41,711 nucleotides of DNA from Fusobacterium sp. CAG:439 (GTDB taxonomy: Bacteria > Cyanobacteriota > Vampirovibrionia > Gastranaerophilales > Gastranaerophilaceae). Positions 33,785 through 41,711 of this stretch are shown piece by piece (the first letter of the stretch is position 1; every line of letters begins with the position of its first letter). Position numbers and translations under genes: made by a program. Under the pieces are notes generated by a model. That model was not told where the DNA came from and searched no databases. It saw only the letters and a program-made list of their open reading frames with translations. Location of the stretch: assembly GCA_000438175.1 (NCBI GenBank), contig FR900479.1, positions 57,367 to 99,077 on the forward strand, written 5' to 3'.

Positions 33785-34504
33785 TTATTTAATACGAAAA
33801 ACAACGTTTGCAACTGCCGTAACTTTTTTATCAATTGTGGAAGTGTCATTTATTCCCATATCGGAAACGTTAGTGGAATCAACCGGAGTTATTTGAAACA
33901 CACCCATATTAACGGATTGAATTTTACCGGGTTTATTTCTTGTTGCTTTTAACATTGCAGAAGCCCTGTTTTTTGCATCTGTTGTTGCGTCCTGCAGAAG
34001 TTTAACTTTCAAATCCGAAAGCCCCGAGTAAAAATATTCGGTGCTCATTACGTTTATATCTACTCCTTTATCTAGCAGACTTTGAATATCTGTTGATATA
34101 TTTTTTATTTTTTGAACATCATTTGATTTAATCACTATTTGCTGTGAAAGATTATAGTAAGCAATATCGTTTGTCACATTTCCGTTCGGCGTGTATTTAT
34201 ATGAATTGTATCCGTTCGAAGCTTTAACATCAATGTCGGTAATCCCCTTCTCTTCAAGATATTTCATCACAACTGGCAATTGAGATTTAACCGTATTGTA
34301 TGCAAGCTGTTTATTAGGTTTCCTTGCGGTAATTTCAAATTCAAGTCTTGCTGAATCTGATTTTACAACCTGATAAGCGGAACCGGTTACGGTAATTTTA
34401 TCCTTAGACATTGCGCCCGTTCCTGCTTTCACTGCAAGGATTAAACCAAGTGAGAGAATAACGGCAAGCCAGACCAACTGTAATTTCTCTAACCTTTCAA
34501 ACAT
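33785..34504 (-). CDS. SIMPL (DUF541) domain periplasmic protein
   Basis: 239 residues from ATG 34504. There is a membrane anchor or signal (LVWLAVILSLGLILAVKAG, ~9-28), then a SIMPL domain: ITVTGSAYQVVKSDSARLEF at its start, YNLSQQIVIKSNDVQKI in the middle and DATTDAKNRASAML near the end. Family members form periplasmic ring-like or stress-related proteins of unclear function. GTG 34510 is too close to the AGGAG RBS; ATG 34504 has the right 7-nt spacing. Confidence 0.87.
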   Translation of the reverse strand: MFERLEKLQLVWLAVILSLGLILAVKAGTGAMSKDKITVTGSAYQVVKSDSARLEFEITARKPNKQLAYNTVKSQLPVVMKYLEEKGITDIDVKASNGYNSYKYTPNGNVTNDIAYYNLSQQIVIKSNDVQKIKNISTDIQSLLDKGVDINVMSTEYFYSGLSDLKVKLLQDATTDAKNRASAMLKATRNKPGKIQSVNMGVFQITPVDSTNVSDMGINDTSTIDKKVTAVANVVFRIK

Positions 34505-34576
34505 ATACACACTCCTTTGTTACAATAAACTTAAAATTTATATATCACATTATAACCTATATTTAACAAAAATCAA

Positions 34577-34605
34577 TTGCGCAGTTAAAATTACCATGGT
34601 ACAAT
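34577..34605 (+). promoter_or_regulatory. Promoter of gdhA
   Basis: TTGCGC (34577-34582), 17-nt spacer, TACAAT (34600-34605), 28 nt before the ATG. Confidence 0.6.
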
Positions 34606-34632
34606 TTTTTTACAAAAAATAAGCGGGGTTTT

Positions 34633-35985
34633 ATGAATAAATATTTAGAAAAAGTTTTAAATGAAATTAAAAATAAAAATAATAACGAAAAAGAGTATAT
34701 TCAGGCTGTAGAAGAAGTTTTTACAACAATTGAACCTGTTGTAGATAATCATCCGGAATATGAAAAAATTGCCCTGCTAGAAAGAATGGCTGAGCCTGAA
34801 AGATTAATTTCATTCAGAGTTCCATATGTAAGAGATAACGGACAAACTGTTGTTCACAGAGGTTTCCGCGTACAATTCAGCAGCCTTATAGGTCCTTACA
34901 AAGGCGGTTTGAGATTTCACCCGAGTGTTAATCAAAGCATTATGAAATTTCTTGCTTTTGAACAAATCTTTAAAAATGCTTTAACAGGGTTACCCATAGG
35001 CGGCGGCAAGGGCGGCAGTGATTTTGACCCTAAAGAAAAATCTGACGCTGAAATTATGAGATTTTGCCAGAGTTTTATGACAGAATTGCAAAGGCATATC
35101 GGGCAGGATGTTGATGTTCCTGCAGGTGACATAGGAGTTGGAGAGCGCGAAATCGGCTACCTTTTCGGGCAGTATAAAAGAATAAAGGATATATATGAAG
35201 GCGGTGTTTTAACAGGCAAAGGACTTTCTTACGGCGGCTCGCTTGCAAGAAAAGAAGCTACGGGCTTCGGTCTTATCTATTTTATGAGAGAGATGCTGAA
35301 ACATAACGGCAATCAATCTTTTGAAGGAAAAACCGTTACGATATCCGGAGCAGGCAATGTTGCAATATATGCATGCCGGAAAGCCCTTGAATACGGCGCA
35401 AAAGTTGTTGCAATGAGCGATTCTAAAGGCTGTATTTATGATAAAGACGGAATTGATTTGGATTTAATAAAACAAATTAAAGAACAAAAACGCGGACGAA
35501 TTTCAGAATACCTTGAACGCCGCCCGCAGGCTCAGTATTTTGTAAGAGAAAATGAAGATTCTCCTATATGGAATATTAAAACAGACATAGCACTTCCCTG
35601 CGCAACACAAAACGAGCTTACTTTGAATTCAGCAAAAAAACTGGTTGAAAACGGTGTTATTGCAATAGGAGAAGGAGCAAACATGCCTTGTACAAAAGAG
35701 GCAACAGAATATTTACTTGCAAATAATATACTGGTAGCTCCCGCAAAGGCTGCAAATGCAGGAGGAGTAGCAACTTCTGCCATAGAAATGAGCCAGAACA
35801 GCATGAGATATTATCTGACTTTTGAAGAAGTTGATAAAAAGCTCGACAGTATAATGGTTAATATATTTAATTCATGCAAAAATGCCGCGGAAAAATACAA
35901 CCTGGGCAATAATTATGTTGCAGGTGCAAATATCGCGGCATTTACAAAGCTTGCAAAAGCTATGGAAGCTCAGGGAATTGTTTAA
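34633..35985 (+). CDS. gdhA: Glutamate dehydrogenase (hexameric, NADP-type)
   Basis: Cytosolic enzyme that interconverts 2-oxoglutarate plus ammonia and glutamate. 450 aa, the length of the GDH-4 type. Motifs: GPYKGGLRFHPSVN, FEQIFKNALTGLPIGGGKGG with the catalytic Lys, PAGDIGVGEREIGYLFGQYK, and the Rossmann loop VTISGAGNVAIYA. The NADP-preferring assignment rests on overall similarity to the small hexameric class. Single-gene unit; its end overlaps the convergent gene by 4 nt. Confidence 0.96.
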   Translation: MNKYLEKVLNEIKNKNNNEKEYIQAVEEVFTTIEPVVDNHPEYEKIALLERMAEPERLISFRVPYVRDNGQTVVHRGFRVQFSSLIGPYKGGLRFHPSVNQSIMKFLAFEQIFKNALTGLPIGGGKGGSDFDPKEKSDAEIMRFCQSFMTELQRHIGQDVDVPAGDIGVGEREIGYLFGQYKRIKDIYEGGVLTGKGLSYGGSLARKEATGFGLIYFMREMLKHNGNQSFEGKTVTISGAGNVAIYACRKALEYGAKVVAMSDSKGCIYDKDGIDLDLIKQIKEQKRGRISEYLERRPQAQYFVRENEDSPIWNIKTDIALPCATQNELTLNSAKKLVENGVIAIGEGANMPCTKEATEYLLANNILVAPAKAANAGGVATSAIEMSQNSMRYYLTFEEVDKKLDSIMVNIFNSCKNAAEKYNLGNNYVAGANIAAFTKLAKAMEAQGIV

Positions 35986-36419
35986 AATAAGCTGTTAATC
36001 CTTTTAGGCGAACAAGCTTCGGGATCTTTTTTTGCAAATTTATACTTATTATATTTGCAATACTCGTTTATTATAAGCCTGTAATTTTCAATTTCCCTTT
36101 TATTCATTGCTATGGCAAAGTTTGCTTTCAAGATAGGATACTGCTCTTTATAGCTTTCATCTACATTATTTGAAATGGGAAATATAGTATCCAGCATTCT
36201 TTGTCTGTCAGATTCATATAAAAGACAGTTATTTCTCAAATAATTTGAAAACCTGTTATCAGATTTAAAGTTTCTTGAAATATTAATACAAGTTTCATGC
36301 TGATATTGATGACTTTTTGCCATTTCTCTGAAAGCATTTCTTTTTTCATTTGTATTGCTTGCAGCCAAAACACTGTTTGCAAACAGTAATAGAGTTAATA
36401 TTATAATAAATTTCTTCAT
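35982..36419 (-). CDS. Exported hypothetical protein
   Basis: 145 residues with a clear signal peptide (MKKFIIILTLLLFANSVLAA, cleavage after ~19) and a helical, Asn/Lys-rich mature part with four Cys (ETCINI, NNCLLY, EYCKY, EACSP). No family recognised. No RBS is seen before ATG 36419; a TATAAA is 5 nt upstream, so it may have a near-leaderless start independent of the histidine kinase gene 20 nt upstream. Confidence 0.65.
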   Translation of the reverse strand: MKKFIIILTLLLFANSVLAASNTNEKRNAFREMAKSHQYQHETCINISRNFKSDNRFSNYLRNNCLLYESDRQRMLDTIFPISNNVDESYKEQYPILKANFAIAMNKREIENYRLIINEYCKYNKYKFAKKDPEACSPKRINSLF

Positions 36420-36439
36420 AATATTTTATAATAATACAT

Positions 36440-37744
36440 TTAACAAGCTATGGCAGAAAGTTTACATTCATTAATACAAGGTATTTCAATGCTGTAATTA
36501 TTGTAGTTAGATTTTTTACTTTCCACATTGATTTTGCCGTTATGAGCGTTAATAATCTGTTTTGCAAGATATAAGCTCAAACTGCTTCCGACCTTGTCCA
36601 TTTTTTCGGCTGACGTAGTATACATTCTGAACATATTCTGTATTGTTTCTGATGAAACATAAGGACTTTCAAACCCGAGTGATATAAATACGTTGTTTTC
36701 ATCATTATGTTTTCCGATTTCACACACAATTTCGGTATCTTCGTATGCATTTGAAACACAATAATTAATCAGGTTTTCAAAAGCTTTTTTCATTTGATTT
36801 TTATCCGCATAAAGAGAAACAAATTTATCTTTAGCCTGAACTTTTATACGAATATTTTTATGACGCATATCTTTATATGATTTTGAAAAGCATTCATCAA
36901 GAAGTTTAAGCATATGAATTTTTTCATAGTTCAAAGTCATATCGTTATTTTCATATTTATATGTCGCAAGTATAGTTGAAAGCATATCATACATACAGTA
37001 GCAGGAATCAAGCGTCAAATTAAGAATTTCCCGCTGACCGTCGTTAATCTTTCCCATTTTTTCATTTACGATTAACTCAAGAGCTCTGATTTGGGCAAGC
37101 GTAGGTATTTTTAAATCATGGCTTAATGTAGAAATATATGTTTCTCTTTGCTTTTGTGCATCTCTTTCCGCATCAATATTTCTGCCGAAAACAATAAAAC
37201 CTTTGACATCCTTTCTTTTGTCTAAAATAGGAACCTTTCGAATTCTGAACCACTGTTGTTTGCCGTTTTTGAGTTTTACCTGTTTGTCAGATACGAAAGT
37301 TTTTTTGTTTTGAATAATAAGGTTGTTTTCTTCTTTGATCAGTTCCATGGTATCCCTTTCAAATACATCTAAAGACAGTTTCCCAAACTGCTTTTCACCC
37401 GTAATATCGAAAAATTTTAAAGCTTCCGTATTACCGGTTACAAACCTATAATTTTTATCAATTATAAGTGCAATAAGGGGTAAATTATTTATAATAGAAG
37501 TCAGATGTGCAGAACTGCATTCTATCTGGTGCTTCAAGCGATTTTCTCTTTCTTCGTATTCTTCCAAAAACAGATGTTTATAAATATAAACAACAAGAAA
37601 TACATTAATAGAATTACAAAGTAAGGAAAAGCCGAATACAGGCAGTGAAAACTTAAAATTTGCCATAGCACAAAGAATTGTACTTACAATTGTTGTGAGC
37701 AGCATGCAATATAAGAAAATTTTAAGAGTTGCCCTTCTGAACAT
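36440..37744 (-). CDS. PAS-domain sensor histidine kinase with degenerate ATP-binding boxes
   Basis: 434-residue membrane sensor. Two N-terminal hydrophobic helices (~8-28, 33-55) lie in a short loop arrangement, then a linker helix, a PAS domain (~75-195; IIDKNYRFVTGNTEALKFF and FIVFGRNI), a HisKA helix with the phospho-acceptor H in TLSHDLKIP, and a C-terminal ATPase domain. N-box ENLINYC keeps one Asn. The G1 position reads FESPYVS instead of D-x-G-x-G, and G2 reads GSSLSL. Autokinase activity is therefore doubtful. No response regulator is adjacent. RBS AGAGGAAAG. Confidence 0.85.
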   Translation of the reverse strand: MFRRATLKIFLYCMLLTTIVSTILCAMANFKFSLPVFGFSLLCNSINVFLVVYIYKHLFLEEYEERENRLKHQIECSSAHLTSIINNLPLIALIIDKNYRFVTGNTEALKFFDITGEKQFGKLSLDVFERDTMELIKEENNLIIQNKKTFVSDKQVKLKNGKQQWFRIRKVPILDKRKDVKGFIVFGRNIDAERDAQKQRETYISTLSHDLKIPTLAQIRALELIVNEKMGKINDGQREILNLTLDSCYCMYDMLSTILATYKYENNDMTLNYEKIHMLKLLDECFSKSYKDMRHKNIRIKVQAKDKFVSLYADKNQMKKAFENLINYCVSNAYEDTEIVCEIGKHNDENNVFISLGFESPYVSSETIQNMFRMYTTSAEKMDKVGSSLSLYLAKQIINAHNGKINVESKKSNYNNYSIEIPCINECKLSAIAC

Positions 37745-37843
37745 ACTTTCCTCTATTTCTAATTACATGTACATACTAAATTAATATACTAAAAAATACA
37801 TTACCCACATGTGCAATAATCAGATAAAAAGAAGAAGAATTTG

Positions 37844-38728
37844 TCATTTACATTGACATTTTTTCTTACTGACGGGACTGCCGAAAATCAGTCTTAGTCC
37901 GCCAAACGGCTTTTTCATGGTGCAATTTAATCCTGCGGTCATTTCATCAATATTGCATAAAATTCTATTCATCTCATTTATAGTACACCCTATCTGCGGA
38001 ATAGTTTTATTGAATTCATTAGTCATAAGTTTAACATTACGCGTAACAACCTGAACATTTTTTGCTGTAGAGTCCATTCTTTGTTCTGATAATGCCCCGT
38101 CAATATTACCCGTAACATCACTTACATTTTCAGAAACTTTAACAAAGTTTGATGTACTCTTGCTTAAATCAGCTGAAGCTTTAACTACGTTAGGTTTAAC
38201 ATCACCTGCCATTGAGTTCAATGTCCCGAATAAATCACCAAGTGTTTGAATTGTTACATTCAAATTTTTAATAGTTTCGGCAGCATCAGCTTTCATAGCT
38301 TCAAGCGATTCGGGATCCTGATTTGCAAGGTAACTTTCAAGTTCGACGGTTGTTTTTCCGGAGATACGGTCGCCGTCTTTCAGATAAAATACAGAAGGAG
38401 ATTTGGGATACACTAAATCTATATAATCAAATTTTCGGTTCCATCTGTTGCGTTCTTTTTTTAAGCTTGCTGAAATGTTAATCGGAAGTTTCAAATCATG
38501 CGGATGCAGTTCTAGAGTTACAATTGTTGTCGTATATGTTTTATTAGGGCGGACTTTTACAACCCTTCCGATTTTAAAGCCATTGTAGTAAATCGGTGCT
38601 CTGTCGTGAAAAGGACGCAAATTTTTAAATTCTGCCGTAACATAAGTGTTGGTTTTATACATGTAATATGCAACACCTATTGCTAAAAGTACTGAAAGTA
38701 ATATTAATGCTTTATACAAATTGTTCAT
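37844..38728 (-). CDS. MlaD/MCE-domain lipid transport protein
   Basis: 294-residue substrate-binding component of an MCE-type system carrying lipids between the membranes of a diderm. One N-terminal membrane helix (~6-24) is followed by an MCE domain (~30-125) with FKNLRPFHDRAPIYYNGFKI and GRVVKV, the MCE G-x2-V-G-x-V pattern. Then comes a long helical region rich in Thr, Val and Asn (~140-260), and a C-terminal tail with several Cys. ABC-ATPase and permease genes (mlaF/E-like) are absent here. It is a single gene whose TAAAAT box lies 12 nt before ATG. Confidence 0.85.
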   Translation of the reverse strand: MNNLYKALILLSVLLAIGVAYYMYKTNTYVTAEFKNLRPFHDRAPIYYNGFKIGRVVKVRPNKTYTTTIVTLELHPHDLKLPINISASLKKERNRWNRKFDYIDLVYPKSPSVFYLKDGDRISGKTTVELESYLANQDPESLEAMKADAAETIKNLNVTIQTLGDLFGTLNSMAGDVKPNVVKASADLSKSTSNFVKVSENVSDVTGNIDGALSEQRMDSTAKNVQVVTRNVKLMTNEFNKTIPQIGCTINEMNRILCNIDEMTAGLNCTMKKPFGGLRLIFGSPVSKKKCQCK

Positions 38729-38787
38729 ATTAGAAATTCTATTTTACGTAAAATAAAAACACATTCCCGAACAGGTTAATTTTATAG

Positions 38788-38793
38788 TACAAT
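38788..38793 (+). promoter_or_regulatory. -10 box of the C_GCAxxG_C_C gene, leaderless start
   Basis: TACAAT (38788-38793), 6 nt, ATG 38800. No RBS. Confidence 0.55.
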
Positions 38794-38799
38794 ATGGTT

Positions 38800-39264
38800 A
38801 TGAAAGAAAATGAATATTCCCGAAAAGCGGGAAAATTATTTTGTGAAGGCTATAACTGCGCACAGTCCGTATTCTGTGCATTCTCTGATGATTTAGGTAT
38901 TAATTTTGAAACAGCATTAAAACTCTCGTCATCTTTCGGAGGCGGAATGGGCAGACTGCGTGAAGTATGCGGAGCCGTAAGTGCAATGTTTATGATTGCA
39001 GGATTAAAATACGGTTATACATCACCGGATGATGATAAAATTAAGGCACAGCACTACGCAAGAATTCAACAACTTGCTGAAGAATTCAAAAAAAATAATA
39101 AATCAATAATATGCCGTGAACTTTTAGGACTTGATATACAGCAGGATTCACCTATACCTGCAAAAAGAACCGAACAATATTACAAAGCCCGTCCGTGTGA
39201 ACAGTTGGTAAAGGAAGCAGCATATATAATAAGTAATTACATAAATTCAACAAAGCATTCATAA
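38800..39264 (+). CDS. C_GCAxxG_C_C family protein
   Basis: 154-residue protein of the family named from its Cys pattern. Here FCEGYNCAQSVFCAF carries the first Cys, the NCAQSV version of GCAxxV, SFGGGMGRLREVCGAVSAMFM the next Cys, and CRELLG and ARPCEQLVKEA the last ones. Members are thought to be metal- or redox-binding; the role is unknown. ATG 38800 is used because TACAAT lies exactly 6 nt before it; the Met two codons earlier sits inside the -10 to start spacer. Confidence 0.88.
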   Translation: MKENEYSRKAGKLFCEGYNCAQSVFCAFSDDLGINFETALKLSSSFGGGMGRLREVCGAVSAMFMIAGLKYGYTSPDDDKIKAQHYARIQQLAEEFKKNNKSIICRELLGLDIQQDSPIPAKRTEQYYKARPCEQLVKEAAYIISNYINSTKHS

Positions 39265-39272
39265 TCTTTTTT

Positions 39273-39342
39273 GTAACAAAAATACAAAGATAAAAAAATT
39301 AGCTTCCAGTATATAACTTTTATAATATAATTGTTTTGTTAC
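39273..39342. promoter_or_regulatory. Inverted repeat and promoter region of the GH13 gene
   Basis: GTAACAAAA (39273-39281) and TTTTGTTAC (39334-39342) are inverted copies flanking a TATAAT at 39321-39326. This is a candidate regulator site around the promoter of the downstream glycoside hydrolase gene, whose leader is about 85 nt and ends in RBS GGGAGG. Confidence 0.45.
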
Positions 39343-39419
39343 ATTAGCTGATTTGATAATTGTGTAAGATTACTCTGATGCTACAATAAAAAAATAAAAA
39401 ATAACGGGAGGCATTTCTT

Positions 39420-41462
39420 ATGAGAAAGCTAATAGCAGGATTACTGGCATCGGTTCTTATATTTAACACTACGGCTGCTGCTTCGTATGCTGTAATCGAA
39501 AATTTAAGTATAAGACAATCTGTACAGGCAGAAGAAAATGCGATAATCCCGATAAAACTGGAAAAAGAAATTAAAGCTTCCCTTGCAAAAGTTTACGGCT
39601 CCGAAAATGTTGAAATAATTTATTCAAATATTCTCTCAATCGCAAAAAAGGCAAAAGAAGAACGTTCTTCCGCACTTATAGAAGAAGATTTGAACAGACC
39701 CTCAGACTGGTATAAAGATGAAGTAATTTATATGTTTTACGCAAACCATTTCGGCGTAAAAAATCCCGATAAAACAAACACTTTTAAAGATGATATACAT
39801 ATGCTTGATTATTTGAAAGGATTGGGTGTAACAACAATATACATTTTGCCTTTCGTTGACTCTCCTATGGAAGATGCGGGCTTTGATATCAGAAACCCCA
39901 GAGGTATAAGACAGGATTTGGGCGGAATGTTTGAATTTCAAAAATTCATATCAGCCGCCAGACAAAAAGGATTTAAGATCAAGGCTGATTTAGTTCTTAA
40001 TCACCTTTCAGATCAGCATGAATGGTTCCAGTCAGCTTTGAAGGGAGATACTTCCAAAATAGATTACTTTGTCGTAAGAGAACAAATGCCTGAATACACA
40101 AGATACAAAGACCCGAAACTCGGATGGGTTGCGGAATACAAAGAAGATAACGGAAAAACTTCAAAAAGACGAATTATCTTCCCTGAAATAACCGAAAATA
40201 ATTACAGAAAAGTAACAATAAATAAAAAAGATTATTATTTCTATCATACATTTTACCCGTTCCAGCTTGACATTAACTGGAAAAATCCGAAAGTTTTATA
40301 TTATAACCTTGAAACAATTGCCTTCTGGGCTAATCAGGGGGTAGATATTTTCAGAATGGACGCTATTCCGTATTTGATTAAAGAGGACGGCACAAACGCT
40401 GAAAACCTTGAAGAAACGCACAGAATTATTAAAATTTTAAGTGCCTTTATTCAGGCTGTCGCCCCGCGTTCGGTAATTCAGGCAGAAGCCTGCCAGATGC
40501 CTAATAAAATCCTTCCGTATTTCGGAGCGGCAAGAAAAGTTAAAGAAGATATCAAAGGCGAAGAAAAAGAACTTACAAGAACGGACGAAGTGCAAATTGC
40601 TTATCACTTTCCTTACATGCCTGCAATATGGGCATCGCTTGTAACCGCAGATAACAGTTATTTCTGGAAAGCATACAAGCAGACCCCGCAAATTCCTGAT
40701 ACTGCATCATGGGCAATATTTTTAAGAGTACACGATGAGCTTACTCTTGAAATGGTTAACGAAAAAACAAGAGAAATTCTCTTTGAAGATTTAGCCCCGA
40801 AAGGTGCAGCATTCAGAAAAGGCTTCGGAGTTAGCGGAAGGATGGCAAATTTTCTTGATAACAATCCTGACAGAATAGGAATGGCTTTTTCAATTCTTAT
40901 GTCGCTTCCCGGTATTCCGATTATATACTACGGGGATGAAATCGGTATTCAAAATAATTTTGCAAACGCTAAAAAAAGTGCAAAACTCCGTGAAGCAAAA
41001 CAAAAAAAAGACAAAGATGTTAAAAATAAAGTTAAAATGCTAAGCTATTTTGACAGCCGCGACATAAACAGAGGCCCGATAACACAAAAGACATTTGAAG
41101 ATGCAGTCAATCACAAAGGAACGTATAATAACAGAGTATATGAACGTGTAAAACAGCTTATAAAAGTAAGAAAGCAATACCCTGTAATAACAAGAGGTTC
41201 ATTTGTCGAGCTTAAAACCAAATCCCCTGAAGTTTTTGCCTACGTAAGAGCAACAGACACAGACAGAGTAGTCGTAATAAATAACCTTTCAGACAAAAAA
41301 ATCAAAGCGAGCGTAGTATTTACCGATGATAATTTCGGGAAAAAAGAAAAAGATATTTACCTGAAAAATTTATTAACAGATAAAATGGTACGCGCTAGAG
41401 TTGAAAATAAAGAGTTAACAGTAAGATTAAATGCTTACGATGCAATGTGGCTTAAAATGTGA
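39420..41462 (+). CDS. Exported GH13 glycoside hydrolase, trehalose-synthase-like
   Basis: 680 residues. Signal peptide (MRKLIAGLLASVLIFNTTAA, cleavage near 25), an extra N-terminal helical region (~30-95), then a GH13 (beta/alpha)8 barrel. Conserved regions: KADLVLNHLSDQHEW, VDIFRMDAIPYL with the nucleophile Asp, QAEAC with the acid/base Glu, and FLRVHDELTLEM with the third Asp. The HDELTLEM form and the opening WYKDEVIYMFYANHF are typical of trehalose synthase/maltose glucosyltransferase rather than classical amylase. GIPIIYYGDEIG follows, then a C-terminal beta domain. TreS is normally cytosolic, so the signal peptide is unusual. Substrate specificity is not provable here. Confidence 0.85.
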   Translation: MRKLIAGLLASVLIFNTTAAASYAVIENLSIRQSVQAEENAIIPIKLEKEIKASLAKVYGSENVEIIYSNILSIAKKAKEERSSALIEEDLNRPSDWYKDEVIYMFYANHFGVKNPDKTNTFKDDIHMLDYLKGLGVTTIYILPFVDSPMEDAGFDIRNPRGIRQDLGGMFEFQKFISAARQKGFKIKADLVLNHLSDQHEWFQSALKGDTSKIDYFVVREQMPEYTRYKDPKLGWVAEYKEDNGKTSKRRIIFPEITENNYRKVTINKKDYYFYHTFYPFQLDINWKNPKVLYYNLETIAFWANQGVDIFRMDAIPYLIKEDGTNAENLEETHRIIKILSAFIQAVAPRSVIQAEACQMPNKILPYFGAARKVKEDIKGEEKELTRTDEVQIAYHFPYMPAIWASLVTADNSYFWKAYKQTPQIPDTASWAIFLRVHDELTLEMVNEKTREILFEDLAPKGAAFRKGFGVSGRMANFLDNNPDRIGMAFSILMSLPGIPIIYYGDEIGIQNNFANAKKSAKLREAKQKKDKDVKNKVKMLSYFDSRDINRGPITQKTFEDAVNHKGTYNNRVYERVKQLIKVRKQYPVITRGSFVELKTKSPEVFAYVRATDTDRVVVINNLSDKKIKASVVFTDDNFGKKEKDIYLKNLLTDKMVRARVENKELTVRLNAYDAMWLKM

Positions 41463-41480
41463 AAACAACGTGCCGTTAAA

Positions 41481-41696
41481 CTAATCAAATGTTAATAATT
41501 CTATAAGTGGTATACCTAATCCATCAGCAATTTTTTGTAAAATAACCAAACTCGGATTACGTTCGAGACGTTCAATTCTTCCAATATAAGTCCTGTCAAT
41601 ACCACACATAAATGCCAGTTCCTCTTGAGAAAGCCCCCTGCTTTCTCTTATTAAATATAATTTTCTGGCAAATTTTTTCTGCACATCGCTTGACAT
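41481..41696 (-). CDS. Small XRE-family HTH regulator
   Basis: 71-residue HTH_3 domain protein: KLYLIRESRGLSQEELAFMC, then recognition helix GIDRTYIGRIERLERNPSL and the closing IADGLGIPLIELL. It is the same size as the one at 21430-21645 but a different sequence, of the type seen next to restriction systems and mobile elements. No RBS is seen; a TACATT lies 7 nt before the ATG. The upstream region is outside the window. Confidence 0.8.
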   Translation of the reverse strand: MSSDVQKKFARKLYLIRESRGLSQEELAFMCGIDRTYIGRIERLERNPSLVILQKIADGLGIPLIELLTFD

Positions 41697-41711
41697 ATAA
41701 AATAATGTATG

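Overview
The window is AT-rich, gene-dense DNA of a diderm bacterium with meso-diaminopimelate peptidoglycan: MurE carries the DNPR specificity motif, an MCE/MlaD lipid-transport protein is present, and a two-partner-secretion adhesin implies an outer membrane. The many prepilin-type proteins with FTLAEV leaders and a D-x-N-G-x-K-x-P-N signature, together with the gene mix, best fit a gut Vampirovibrionia/Melainabacteria lineage (Gastranaerophilales-like). That placement is inference, because the window has no rRNA.

Layout. 1-1.9 kb: end of a processive glycosyltransferase, then apt. 1.9-8.5 kb, mostly leftward: a pseudopilin, the run rny-ymdB-PHP-(membrane pilin-like)-LOG, and a CheR-like methyltransferase. 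8.6-15.1 kb: pepA, a small HTH regulator, a cell-wall amidase (leftward), then PBP-murE. 15.1-22.5 kb: an accessory stretch in which four pseudopilin genes alternate with nagA-like, ilvD, a glcF-like Fe-S gene and an HTH gene. 22.5-25.2 kb: a possible toxin-44-like gene, proC, rpmH-rnpA and a hypothetical. 25.3-29.8 kb: a large haemagglutinin-type exoprotein, initiator tRNA-Met, a pair with phage-like motifs, and a small Cys-containing secreted or membrane protein. 29.8-41.7 kb: an AAA+ ATPase, ybaK, a DMT transporter, SIMPL, gdhA, a PAS histidine kinase with a degenerate ATP site, an MCE protein, a C_GCAxxG_C_C protein, a secreted GH13 enzyme and an HTH gene.

Main discovery. Five runs of exactly ten C (ten G on the other strand) lie at the 5' ends of five genes. 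In three pseudopilin genes the G10 run separates a well-formed RBS and ATG from the FTLAEV prepilin domain by one frame, so 10 G gives a short aborted peptide and 11 G (or 8) gives the full protein. A fourth pseudopilin has the same arrangement on the C strand. The fifth gene, an AAA+ ATPase, is in frame at 10 G. This is the architecture of slippage-driven contingency loci. The tract is part of a small conserved element: 25 nt are identical between a pilin gene and the ATPase gene, and a 73-nt leader block is nearly identical between two pilin genes.

Two other patterns stand out. A 68-bp, 67/68-identical divergent promoter joins pilin genes to nagA-like and ilvD. Eight genes also have a -10 box exactly 6 nt before the ATG and no Shine-Dalgarno, which indicates leaderless transcripts. 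In several of these the naive long ORF begins MLYN because it translates the -10 box itself.
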